From assembly GCA_947495915.1 (NCBI GenBank), contig CANMAW010000004.1, positions 347,482 to 411,481 on the forward strand: a DNA stretch of 64,000 nucleotides. Reading direction: 5' to 3'. Source of the DNA: Maribacter algarum (ex Lu et al. 2025) (nom. illeg.) (GTDB lineage: Bacteria; Bacteroidota; Bacteroidia; Flavobacteriales; Flavobacteriaceae). The notes beneath the pieces were generated by a model, which searched no databases, was not told the DNA's origin, and saw only the letters and a program-made list of their open reading frames with translations. Every line of letters begins with the position of its first letter. Positions within the stretch are counted from its first letter, which is position 1. A program made the position numbers and the translations under genes. Shown one piece after another: positions 47,980 to 55,909 of the stretch.

Positions 47980-48885
47980 TCAATTTTTTAAGCTGTTCCA
48001 GCTTATCGTTTTATTTTTAATTTTTGCTAGTAATTCGCTTTCCTTTTCCAAAAGCGCACTCGCAGTTTCGTTTTCTGAATAATAGAGGCAAAGTCCGCCA
48101 GCCCTGTTTTCATAACTATTTTCACTTTGCAACAAACGCCTCATGTCTTTCAAAAGCTCGTCATCTAAAAATTTTGAAACAGGTCTCCAAAAATAGGGAT
48201 CTATATCACGTGATGCCGCCCATCGTTCATGCGCGTAATCAGAGATGATGCGAGTTAAATCTTTATTTGCTCGTTCGTCAATATCTGATATAGCATTTAA
48301 ATCGCCCTGCATGAAAGCTGTTTTAAGGTACATCTGATTCCACTGCTGATCATTAAAGTACTTTCCGGGATATGGATTATTATAGGCTATAGCGTTAAAT
48401 ACCGTTGAGATATTCGTGCGCAGTGCATCAACAGCAGTGTTTTTATATTTTTCAGGATTAGGAAGTAAAATTAAAAACTTTAAAAAAGTCTCTAACTCTC
48501 CCGTATCTGCCACCTGAATAATATTAGCGACCTTATCGTGAAAAAATTCTTCATCAGCTTCAAGCACCTTTATCAATAATAACATTCGTGCTATTTGCTG
48601 AATATCACCATTTTGAATTTTAACATACTCCTTCAATTCATCAGAAAGTGCCCCTATATTAAACTCAGGTTGTATTTGAATTTTGGAAGCAATTAAACTG
48701 TACGTTAAGTAGAGCTCTCTCGTTGATTTCTTGTCAATGGTAGATTTAATCTTGTCAGTCAACCATTGTTGCACTTCCGCATCTACATTACTTTCAATAA
48801 CCTTGGAAAGCTGGGAGCCCGAATTTTTAAAATACATGAAACTACTATTTGGTTTGAATGCGAATTCTATGTCAGTAAAACGCAC
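47980..48885 (-). CDS. eboA: EboA, all-helical protein of unknown function, GTG start
   Basis: 301-residue EboA-family protein, predicted almost entirely helical ('VQQWLTDKIKSTI', 'RELYLTYSLIASKI', 'QIARMLLLIKVLEAD') and without metal or nucleotide motifs. GTG at 48885 is the only start between the upstream in-frame stop and Met17. It is the first gene of the ebo operon, just behind a -7 box. Recognition rests on gene order (A to F canonical) plus the EboA-like tail 'ENRAGGLCLYYSENE'. Function unknown in all organisms that I know of. Confidence 0.88.
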   Translation of the reverse strand: MRFTDIEFAFKPNSSFMYFKNSGSQLSKVIESNVDAEVQQWLTDKIKSTIDKKSTRELYLTYSLIASKIQIQPEFNIGALSDELKEYVKIQNGDIQQIARMLLLIKVLEADEEFFHDKVANIIQVADTGELETFLKFLILLPNPEKYKNTAVDALRTNISTVFNAIAYNNPYPGKYFNDQQWNQMYLKTAFMQGDLNAISDIDERANKDLTRIISDYAHERWAASRDIDPYFWRPVSKFLDDELLKDMRRLLQSENSYENRAGGLCLYYSENETASALLEKESELLAKIKNKTISWNSLKN

Positions 48886-48907
48886 GAATGGTTGACTTAG
48901 TACTACT

Positions 48908-48915
48908 CAAAAATA
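48908..48915 (-). promoter_or_regulatory. -7 box of the ebo operon
   Basis: TATTTTTG on the minus strand (48915 down to 48908) matches TAnnTTTG, 23 bases ahead of the eboA GTG. The 153-base spacer up to miaE must also carry the opposite promoter. Confidence 0.55.
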
Positions 48916-49012
48916 ATGCTATTTAATGGAAGAAAAAACCACATTAACGCCACGTTAATACTGTATACCTCATAATAAGTAAATCATCAATTTAGTTTTG
49001 GATGTTTCTTGT

Positions 49013-49020
49013 TATTTTTG
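49013..49020 (+). promoter_or_regulatory. -7 box of miaE
   Basis: TATTTTTG lies 18 bases ahead of the ATG at 49039, divergent to the ebo promoter. It also argues against the upstream TTG at 49009 as start, because that would lie before the transcript begins. Confidence 0.55.
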
Positions 49021-49038
49021 CACTATAAACTTATAGCT

Positions 49039-49620
49039 ATGTTGGGGTTAAAATTACCTACAGATCCTAGGTGGGTAAATATTGTTGAGAAAAATATTGA
49101 TGAAATACTTACTGATCATGCTTACTGCGAACAAAAAGCAGCCAGTACGGCTATTTCACTAATCGTAAGCTTTCCTGAGTATACGGAGTTAATTGAAGAA
49201 ATGATTGCACTTTCTCGTGAGGAAATGGGGCACTTTAAGATGGTGCATGACCGTATTATTGCTCGAGGTAAAACACTAGGTCGAGATCGCAAAGATGAAT
49301 ATGTTTTGCAGTTGGTCAAGTTCTTTCCAAAGGGAGGAAGCAGAACAACTCAACTTGTTCATCGCTTGTTATATGCTGCTTTAATAGAAGCAAGAAGCTG
49401 CGAACGCTTTAGGCTACTATCCGAAGAACTTGAAGACAAAGAATTAGCTGAATTTTATCATAAACTAATGATTAGCGAAGCAAGTCACTATACCATGTTT
49501 TTAAAGTTTGCCCGGCAATATGGTAATCGTACTGAAGTAGATCAAAAGTGGCAAGAATTACTCACTTTTGAAGCTTCCATCATGAAAAACTTAGGCAAAC
49601 AACAAAGTATTCATGGTTAA
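49039..49620 (+). CDS. miaE: tRNA-(ms2io6A)-hydroxylase
   Basis: 193-residue diiron monooxygenase that hydroxylates the isopentenyl group of modified A37 in tRNA. Ferritin-like helices carry the iron ligands: 'YCEQKAAST', 'SREEMGHFKMVH' (E-x-x-H), 'EARSCERFRLL' and 'ISEASHYTMFLKFA' (E-x-x-H). The pattern is complete and the length usual. Start ATG 49039 ('MLGLKLPTDPRW'). Confidence 0.94.
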   Translation: MLGLKLPTDPRWVNIVEKNIDEILTDHAYCEQKAASTAISLIVSFPEYTELIEEMIALSREEMGHFKMVHDRIIARGKTLGRDRKDEYVLQLVKFFPKGGSRTTQLVHRLLYAALIEARSCERFRLLSEELEDKELAEFYHKLMISEASHYTMFLKFARQYGNRTEVDQKWQELLTFEASIMKNLGKQQSIHG

Positions 49621-49638
49621 AAACATACTAGCCTACAG

Positions 49639-51714
49639 TTACTTTCGACCCAACTTTTCTAAATAATAATCGTACTTCGCAAATTGAGATCTCAATTTCG
49701 GTTTATCATTAACCCGATAGCTATTGTCTTGTTTTGCATTAAAAACACGTGCTTTTACGTTATCATTCCAAGACATTTCAAAAGTTTCTAATAGTTCTTG
49801 TTTGATATCTTCATCATAAATAGGACAACCAACCTCTACACGATAATCGAGGTTTCTAGTCATCCAATCTGCAGATGAAATATAGATTTTTGGATTACCC
49901 TCATTACCAAAAATGAACATACGCGGGTGCTCTAAAAATTTATCAACGATACTAATTGCCTCAATGTTTTCGCTCATTCCTTTTACGCCAGGAATCAGGC
50001 AACAAATACCCCTAATAATTAATTGAACCTTAACGCCTGCTCGACTAGCTTCGTACAGTTTATCAACCATTTTATAACTAGTAAAACTGTTCATTTTAAT
50101 TTTAATGAATGCTTCTTTACCAACAATAGCGTTAGCAATTTCATTATCAATTAACTTGATAAAAGTGCTTTTGGTGTAATGAGGCGAAACAATTAGATGC
50201 TTGTATTTATTGATCTTATATGTAGTTTCAAAGAAATCAAAAACCTTGTTTAGTTCTTTCAGAATTGCCTCGTGAGCAGTAAACAACGTATAGTCAGTAT
50301 ATATTCTGGCTGTGGCCTCACTAAAATTTCCTGTACTAATAAATCCGTAGCGTTTTATGTTCGAATCTTCTTCTCGCTCAATTACGCATATTTTACTATG
50401 AACCTTCAACCCAGGAACACCAAAAATAAGCTTTACACCTTCTGCTTGAAGTTGTTCTGCATATTCAATATTCGCCTGCTCATCAAAACGTGCTTGTAAT
50501 TCAATTTGAACGGTAACTTGCTTACCATTTTTGACAGCGTTTATTAATGAAGCTGCAACTTGAGAGTTACTTGCCAAACGGTAAACCGTGATTTTTATGG
50601 ACCGCACTTTGGGGTCTAAGGCAGCTTCTCTAAGAAATTTAATGATGTATGAAAACGTATGATACGGCGTATACTGCAGAAAATCTTTCGTTGCAATTTG
50701 CTCAAATAAACTACCCTCCATACTAAAATCTTTGACCGGTAATGGGTCAATCTTATCGTACATCAAATCTTGTCTGCCAAGACTCGGAAAACCCATATAG
50801 TCGCGTCTATTATGATAGCGCCCACCAGGAATTACACTATCAGTATCTTCAATATTCATTTTCTCTTTGAGAAAATTTAAGGTGTCTTTTTCAATGTTTT
50901 TATCATAAACAAAACGTACTGGGTCACCTACTTTTCGATGCTCAACGCTTGAAGATATTTTTTCAATAAAACTTTTACTCAAGTCATTATCCATATCTAA
51001 TTCTGCATCACGCGTAATTTTAATCATGTGGGCAGAAATAGATTCATATTCAAACATGGTGAAAATACTTCGCAAGCAATAACGAATTAAATCATCTAAA
51101 ATAATTATATAACTTTTCTCACCTTCTTGGGGTAACACCACAAACCGGTCAATTCCTTTTGGAATTTCAATTAAAGCAAAACGTTTTTCTTTTTCTTTTT
51201 TGGCGTGTTCACCAATAATGATCATTTTAACAGCCAAATATGCAGCTGTATCTTTCAAGGTTGGAAATTCAGTTAAATCATTCAAAATGATAGTCATTAA
51301 CTGCGGACTCACATTTTTTACGAAGTAATTCTTGGCAAATTCTCTTTGCTTTTCATTAAGTTGAGTCTCTTTTATGATAAAAATGTTTTGCCCTTCAAGT
51401 TCTTCTTGAATACTCTTTAATATTTTTACGCTCTTTGCCTGTTGACGAATTACAATTTTGGTAATCTCATCTAAAAGATCTTTTGCAGTTTCACCACCTA
51501 AAGCACTTTTTCCTTTTTTACCTGCTTCAACAATTCGTTTCACAGTTGCATATCGCACCTTAAAAAATTCATCTAAATTATTAGAAAAAATCCCTAAAAA
51601 ACGAAGCTTTTCAATTAATGGTACGTTGACATCTTCACTTTCTTGAAGTACACGTTCGTTAAACCACAACCAACTAATTTCACGGTTTATATATTGATTC
51701 TTGGCTTTTATCAT
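49639..51714 (-). CDS. ppk1: polyphosphate kinase 1
   Basis: 691-residue PPK1, which polymerises the gamma-phosphate of ATP into polyphosphate. N-terminal domain 'QYINREISWLWFNERVL', head domain, and two phospholipase-D-like C-terminal domains: 'PGLKVHSKICVIERE' carries the autophosphorylated histidine (about residue 436), and 'FLEHPRMFIFGN' with 'SSADWMTRNLDYRVEV' the second catalytic region. Intact and of normal length. Its ATG overlaps the stop of the histidine phosphatase gene by one base. Confidence 0.97.
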   Translation of the reverse strand: MIKAKNQYINREISWLWFNERVLQESEDVNVPLIEKLRFLGIFSNNLDEFFKVRYATVKRIVEAGKKGKSALGGETAKDLLDEITKIVIRQQAKSVKILKSIQEELEGQNIFIIKETQLNEKQREFAKNYFVKNVSPQLMTIILNDLTEFPTLKDTAAYLAVKMIIIGEHAKKEKEKRFALIEIPKGIDRFVVLPQEGEKSYIIILDDLIRYCLRSIFTMFEYESISAHMIKITRDAELDMDNDLSKSFIEKISSSVEHRKVGDPVRFVYDKNIEKDTLNFLKEKMNIEDTDSVIPGGRYHNRRDYMGFPSLGRQDLMYDKIDPLPVKDFSMEGSLFEQIATKDFLQYTPYHTFSYIIKFLREAALDPKVRSIKITVYRLASNSQVAASLINAVKNGKQVTVQIELQARFDEQANIEYAEQLQAEGVKLIFGVPGLKVHSKICVIEREEDSNIKRYGFISTGNFSEATARIYTDYTLFTAHEAILKELNKVFDFFETTYKINKYKHLIVSPHYTKSTFIKLIDNEIANAIVGKEAFIKIKMNSFTSYKMVDKLYEASRAGVKVQLIIRGICCLIPGVKGMSENIEAISIVDKFLEHPRMFIFGNEGNPKIYISSADWMTRNLDYRVEVGCPIYDEDIKQELLETFEMSWNDNVKARVFNAKQDNSYRVNDKPKLRSQFAKYDYYLEKLGRK

Positions 51715-52199
51715 TATTTAAATTGCTTTGGAAAAATAGTTTGTTTTGTAACTCCTTTTTGAATTGAGGACCAACTTTCGGTATCGAATTCGATATGAAC
51801 TAAACCACTTGTTGGAACATTTTCAATATAGGAATTTCCTAGGGAATTGGCAATGAATGTATACGCATGATTGTGCCCAAAAATCATGACCGTATCTAAT
51901 TGATTATCTAATTCTTTTATGAATTGAATGACGTATTCTCCTGAGAAATCATATAACTCATTGACAACCCGAAATTTGGAAAGTGGAAAATACAATTGCC
52001 TAACAAAAATCATACTGGTATGAAGTGCACGAATTGCTGGACTTGAAAAAACAGCATCTAACGTAAGTACTTGTTCATTAAAATGATCAGAAACTAATTG
52101 GGCATCATTTATACCTCGTTGCAATAAAGGTCGGTCTTTGTCACCAACTGAATATTCCCATGAAGATTTACCATGCCTAACCAGTATCAGTGTTTTCAT
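51714..52199 (-). CDS. sixA: SixA-type phosphohistidine phosphatase
   Basis: 161-residue histidine phosphatase. 'ILVRHGKSSWE' is the R-H-G catalytic motif, 'SSPAIRALHTSMIF' the second Arg, and 'MIFGHNHAY' the second catalytic His. It is the short SixA type, which dephosphorylates phosphohistidine in proteins. It overlaps ppk1 by one base, so the two are cotranslated; PPK1 works through a phosphohistidine, which makes a functional link possible but unproven. Confidence 0.9.
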   Translation of the reverse strand: MKTLILVRHGKSSWEYSVGDKDRPLLQRGINDAQLVSDHFNEQVLTLDAVFSSPAIRALHTSMIFVRQLYFPLSKFRVVNELYDFSGEYVIQFIKELDNQLDTVMIFGHNHAYTFIANSLGNSYIENVPTSGLVHIEFDTESWSSIQKGVTKQTIFPKQFK

Positions 52200-52253
52200 T
52201 GTAGCTTTTAAATTTTGTTTTTTTAATTCAAATCCAACGATATTTAACCTTTA

Positions 52254-52898
52254 TTATGGAGCTAAGCGCTCCATTTTCCAATCAATATTTTCTAGTTGGT
52301 ATCGTATTCTATCATGTAATCGATTTGGTCTACCTTGCCAAAACTCCATTGAAACTGGTTTTACGATATAACCACCCCACCATTGAGGTCGTTCTATGTT
52401 TTTGTTCTCATATTTTTTTTCAAAGACTTTCAATTTTTCTTCTAAATATGCTCTAGACGAAATTACCTCACTCTGATCTGAAACCAATGCGCCCAACTTA
52501 CTACCATCAGGCCTTGATTCAAAGTACCCATCAGATAGATTATTAGCAATTTTTACTGCCTGCCCTTTTATAATGACTTGACGTTCTAAATTCGGCCAAA
52601 AAAATGAAATACATACCTTAGAATTTTTTGCTATAGCTTTACCTTTTTCACTCTTGTAGTTGGTATAAAATATAAAACCTTCATGTGTAAACTTTTTAAG
52701 TAATACTACCCTACTTTTCGGAAAACCATCAAGACCGATAGTTGACAGCGTCATGGCATTGGGTTCATCTACTCCTTCAGAAGCCTCCACTTCGTAAAAC
52801 CATTTTTGAAATAACTCCATTGGATTTACGGAAATACTCCCTTCCAACAAGGCGCTTTTTTCATAAGATTTTCTGTAATTACCTAGATCTTTTTGCAT
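52254..52898 (-). CDS. pdxH: pyridoxamine 5'-phosphate oxidase
   Basis: 214-residue FMN-dependent oxidase forming pyridoxal 5'-phosphate from PNP or PMP. 'FYTNYKSEKGKAIAKN' and 'VCISFFWPNLERQVIIKG' bind FMN; 'QWWGGYIV' and the C-terminal 'EFWQGRPNRLHDRIRY' with the R-x-H substrate pair are the family signature. All intact. It may share a transcript with sixA-ppk1 (54-base gap). Confidence 0.96.
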   Translation of the reverse strand: MQKDLGNYRKSYEKSALLEGSISVNPMELFQKWFYEVEASEGVDEPNAMTLSTIGLDGFPKSRVVLLKKFTHEGFIFYTNYKSEKGKAIAKNSKVCISFFWPNLERQVIIKGQAVKIANNLSDGYFESRPDGSKLGALVSDQSEVISSRAYLEEKLKVFEKKYENKNIERPQWWGGYIVKPVSMEFWQGRPNRLHDRIRYQLENIDWKMERLAP

Positions 52899-53012
52899 GA
52901 TTCAATTGCTAACAATATCTATGGTAAAGTTCAACAAAAGAAAGGAAATTGAAAAGCGTAAAAGAAATTATTCTAAGGCCAAACAGTTTTCTTTTGACCA
53001 AATTCGGTTTTA

Positions 53013-53918
53013 TTAAAATTCAAAAATTTTACCATCATCGGCCAATTGCACATTTTCGAAAATTGTTTGAGCTTCTTGTTTAAATAGATCGATGGATTTG
53101 TATCGGGTAGAATAATGCCCTAAAACAAGCTGTCCTACTTTAGCCAGCTTAGCAATTTTAGCAGCTTGCTTTGCCGTAGCGTGTTTCGTTTTACCTGATA
53201 AATGTTCTTCAGAATCTAAAAAAGTAGCTTCATGATATAAGATATCTGCACCAGTAATTTGAGGAATTATTTTAGGTTCAAATGCAGTATCACTACAATA
53301 GGCATAGCTCTTAGGCTTTGGAGGATCAAAAGTTAAATCTGAATTAGAAACTGTCTGACCGGTATCTAGGTGAACGTCTTTACCATTTTTGATGTTTTGA
53401 AAAGCCGACCTATCAATATCATATTTTTCAACAGCACCAATATTTAATTTGCGTTCTCCAAGCTTTTCTTTAAATAAAAAGCCATTTGTATAAACTCGAT
53501 GATTTAACGGTATCGTTTCTACCACAACCTTTTCATCTTCAAAAACAATTTCGGAAGATTTTGAATTTAAAATATGAAATGTAAGCTTATAATTCGTCCA
53601 AGAATCACCGAGCTTCAAAAGTAACGTAATCGCTTCCTGAATACCCTTCGGTCCGTATATATGCATTTCTTTATCTCTACCTAGCAGTCGAAATGTAGAA
53701 ATCAATCCTGGTAAACCGAAAAAATGATCTCCATGTAAATGTGAAATAAATATGTGATTAATTCTTGAAAATTTGATTTTATTTTTACGCAGCTGTACCT
53801 GAGTCCCCTCACCACAGTCTATTAAAAACATGTGGTTCTTTATTTCTAAAACCTGCGAAGTTGGGTTTGTTAATGTACGTGGTGTAGCTGCATAACAGCC
53901 TAAAATATGAAGTTTCAA
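53013..53918 (-). CDS. rnz: ribonuclease Z, TTG start
   Basis: 301-residue short-form tRNA 3' endonuclease, metallo-beta-lactamase fold. Metal motif 'FISHLHGDHFFGLPG' (HxHxDH), 'YCSDTAFEP' (Asp) and 'LGHYSTRY' (last His) are intact, and 'TPRTLTNPTSQ' sits near the N-terminus. The start must be TTG at 53918 (then KLHILGC): it overlaps the upstream stop as TTGA, and there is no nearby ATG before the conserved region. Coupled to the small STAS-like gene. Confidence 0.95.
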   Translation of the reverse strand: MKLHILGCYAATPRTLTNPTSQVLEIKNHMFLIDCGEGTQVQLRKNKIKFSRINHIFISHLHGDHFFGLPGLISTFRLLGRDKEMHIYGPKGIQEAITLLLKLGDSWTNYKLTFHILNSKSSEIVFEDEKVVVETIPLNHRVYTNGFLFKEKLGERKLNIGAVEKYDIDRSAFQNIKNGKDVHLDTGQTVSNSDLTFDPPKPKSYAYCSDTAFEPKIIPQITGADILYHEATFLDSEEHLSGKTKHATAKQAAKIAKLAKVGQLVLGHYSTRYKSIDLFKQEAQTIFENVQLADDGKIFEF

Positions 53919-54247
53919 ATTCCTAAATCCCTTTCTATTTCTTCCATTTCAATAATATCATTGGCTTCTTGTAGGGTAGGAACCAAGATAATTTCTTCTG
54001 GCACTTCATCATAGGCAACTTTATCAGACACCAGAACAAATGATTTTTTAGAAGTACGATGTGTATTTGAAAGGTCAAGAAACTCTAACACATCACCTGC
54101 CGTTAAACTTGAAAATGAAAACAGGTTTATGATTAGATTATCATTCTTTATTTCATCATAGCTATTCTTAAAATTAGCTATAAACTCTTTCAAAGAAATA
54201 TGTTCTTGAAAAACAGTCGTTGTTGTACCTTTTTTATCAAATATCAT
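53915..54247 (-). CDS. small STAS-like protein coupled to rnz
   Basis: 110-residue cytosolic protein. Strand 'LIINLFSFSSLTAGDVLEFL', then a helix, strand 'KSFVLVSDKV', 'IILVPTLQEANDIIEMEEI'. The strand-SSL-helix-strand-helix order, with the terminal 'TLQEAND.I' helix, resembles STAS-domain anti-anti-sigma proteins. No sigma or anti-sigma gene is near. It lies between pyrB (three-base gap) and rnz (four-base overlap). Fold assignment is inference from pattern; function unknown. Confidence 0.75.
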   Translation of the reverse strand: MIFDKKGTTTTVFQEHISLKEFIANFKNSYDEIKNDNLIINLFSFSSLTAGDVLEFLDLSNTHRTSKKSFVLVSDKVAYDEVPEEIILVPTLQEANDIIEMEEIERDLGI

Positions 54248-54250
54248 ATG

Positions 54251-55177
54251 CTATTTTATTTTAGAAGCTAGTAAATAAATCACTGCCATTCGAATAGCGA
54301 CACCATTTTCAACTTGATTTAAAATTATCGATTGTTTAGAATCGGCAACATCACTCGTAATTTCAACCCCTCTATTTATAGGGCCAGGGTGCATTATTAC
54401 AATTTCTTTGCCTAAGCTATTAAGTAGCTTCTTATTGACTCCAAATTGTTGGGTATATTCTCTCGTAGTTGGAAAATAACTAATATCGAGACGTTCGTTT
54501 TGAATACGAAGCATATTCGCCACGTCACACCAATTCAGTGCGTTAACCAAGTCTGTTTCAACCTCAACTCCGAGCGATTCAATATATTTGGGAATCAATG
54601 TTTTAGGTCCGCACACTTTTACGTTTGCTCCTTGAAGTTTCAAGGCCAAAATATTCGATAAAGCTACTCTTGAATGTAAAATATCACCTACAATAACAAC
54701 ATTTTTATTAGCAACATCACCTAGTTTTTCTCGTATAGAATATGAATCTAACAAAGCTTGTGTTGGATGTTCATGAGCACCATCGCCGGCATTAACTATG
54801 GCAGCATTTACATGTTTTGATAAAAATATACCAGCACCAGGATTCGGATGGCGCATAACCACCATATCAACCTTCATTGAAAGTATATTGTTAACCGTAT
54901 CAATCAATGTCTCTCCTTTTTTTACTGAAGATTGACCTGCTGAAAAATTGATTACATCTGCAGAAAGACGTTTCTCTGCAAGTTCAAAAGATAGTTTTGT
55001 TCTTGTACTATTTTCGAAAAAAATATTGGCAATAGTTATATCTCTTAAAGACGGAACCTTTTTTATCGACCGGTTGATTACTTCCTTAAAGTGGTCTGCG
55101 GTTTCAAAAATGAGCTGAATATCAGATTCTTTCAGATATTTTATTCCCAATAAGTGGTTTACACTTAATTCGCTCAT
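54251..55177 (-). CDS. pyrB: aspartate carbamoyltransferase catalytic subunit
   Basis: 308-residue ATCase catalytic chain, second step of pyrimidine synthesis. Carbamoyl phosphate loop 'FFENSTRTKLSFELAEKRL', 'SVKKGETLIDT', 'RHPNPGAG', 'HPTQALLDSYSI' and 'HPGPINRGVEI' are all intact. No pyrI regulatory subunit gene is adjacent, as with the PyrR-associated class. It follows pyrR after one base. Confidence 0.97.
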   Translation of the reverse strand: MSELSVNHLLGIKYLKESDIQLIFETADHFKEVINRSIKKVPSLRDITIANIFFENSTRTKLSFELAEKRLSADVINFSAGQSSVKKGETLIDTVNNILSMKVDMVVMRHPNPGAGIFLSKHVNAAIVNAGDGAHEHPTQALLDSYSIREKLGDVANKNVVIVGDILHSRVALSNILALKLQGANVKVCGPKTLIPKYIESLGVEVETDLVNALNWCDVANMLRIQNERLDISYFPTTREYTQQFGVNKKLLNSLGKEIVIMHPGPINRGVEITSDVADSKQSIILNQVENGVAIRMAVIYLLASKIK

Positions 55178-55178
55178 A

Positions 55179-55718
55179 TTACTTATTTATCAAATATATA
55201 ACGTCTTTTCCATCATTTTCTTTCCACAACACCTTCACCTTTTCATCATTTATAGCATCAACTTGTCTACCTCTATAATTCGGCTGAATGGGTAAATGAC
55301 GACTAAACCTTCTATCAATCAAGGCCAAAAGCTCAACATCTTTAGGTCTCCCAAAAGACTGCAATGCTGTTAGAGCAGCATTTATACTTCTACCCGTATA
55401 CAATACATCATCAATTAAAACGACATTCTTGTCTTCAATCAAAAAATTGATTTTAGTTGCCGTAGCTTCTAAGGTTTTATCTCCCCTTCTAAAATCATCT
55501 CTATAGAAGGTGATATCTAAAAACCCAACATCGATGTGTTTAACTTTATATTCTTCTCTCAATATTTTTTCAAGCCGTTCTGCTACAAAAGTACCTCTTG
55601 GTTGTATTCCTATTAAAACGGTATTTGAAAAATCTAAATGATTTTCGAGAAGCTGACAAGCCAAACGATGAAGAATGATATTAATTTCAGTTGCAGAAAG
55701 TAGTACTTTTTGGCTCAT
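55179..55718 (-). CDS. pyrR: PyrR, pyrimidine regulator / uracil phosphoribosyltransferase
   Basis: 179-residue type I phosphoribosyltransferase. PRPP loop 'VVLIDDVLYTGRSINAAL' and 'IGIQPRGTFVAERL' are intact; C-terminal 'IDRRFSRHLPIQPNYRGRQV' is the PyrR-type end. In Bacillus PyrR binds pyr mRNA leaders. Here the distance between -7 box and ATG leaves only about 20 bases of leader, so no attenuator for its own operon is visible; it may act elsewhere or only as UPRTase. Confidence 0.94.
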   Translation of the reverse strand: MSQKVLLSATEINIILHRLACQLLENHLDFSNTVLIGIQPRGTFVAERLEKILREEYKVKHIDVGFLDITFYRDDFRRGDKTLEATATKINFLIEDKNVVLIDDVLYTGRSINAALTALQSFGRPKDVELLALIDRRFSRHLPIQPNYRGRQVDAINDEKVKVLWKENDGKDVIYLINK

Positions 55719-55743
55719 AGTGGACGTGAATCCTTTTGAAAAA

Positions 55744-55751
55744 CAAAAATA
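55744..55751 (-). promoter_or_regulatory. -7 box of the pyrR-pyrB-STAS-rnz operon
   Basis: TATTTTTG on the minus strand (55751 down to 55744), 25 bases ahead of the pyrR ATG, matching TAnnTTTG. Confidence 0.5.
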
Positions 55752-55909
55752 GGGAATTATACTTAAAATAGCATTGATTTAAATTGATCAAAACCTTTGT
55801 ATTAAAAATGATAATGATTTACTTTTTAAATTATCTATTCTTTTTTACAATCGTGTAACATTTATAAAAAATATAGGTCTAACAAACAACAACACCTAAA
55901 ACACTAAAA

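Noticed and set aside
42426..48885. Cyanobacterial-type scytonemin cluster
   Set aside because: Only the ebo genes are present; none of the scytonemin-specific enzymes is in the window, so only the ebo part is claimed.
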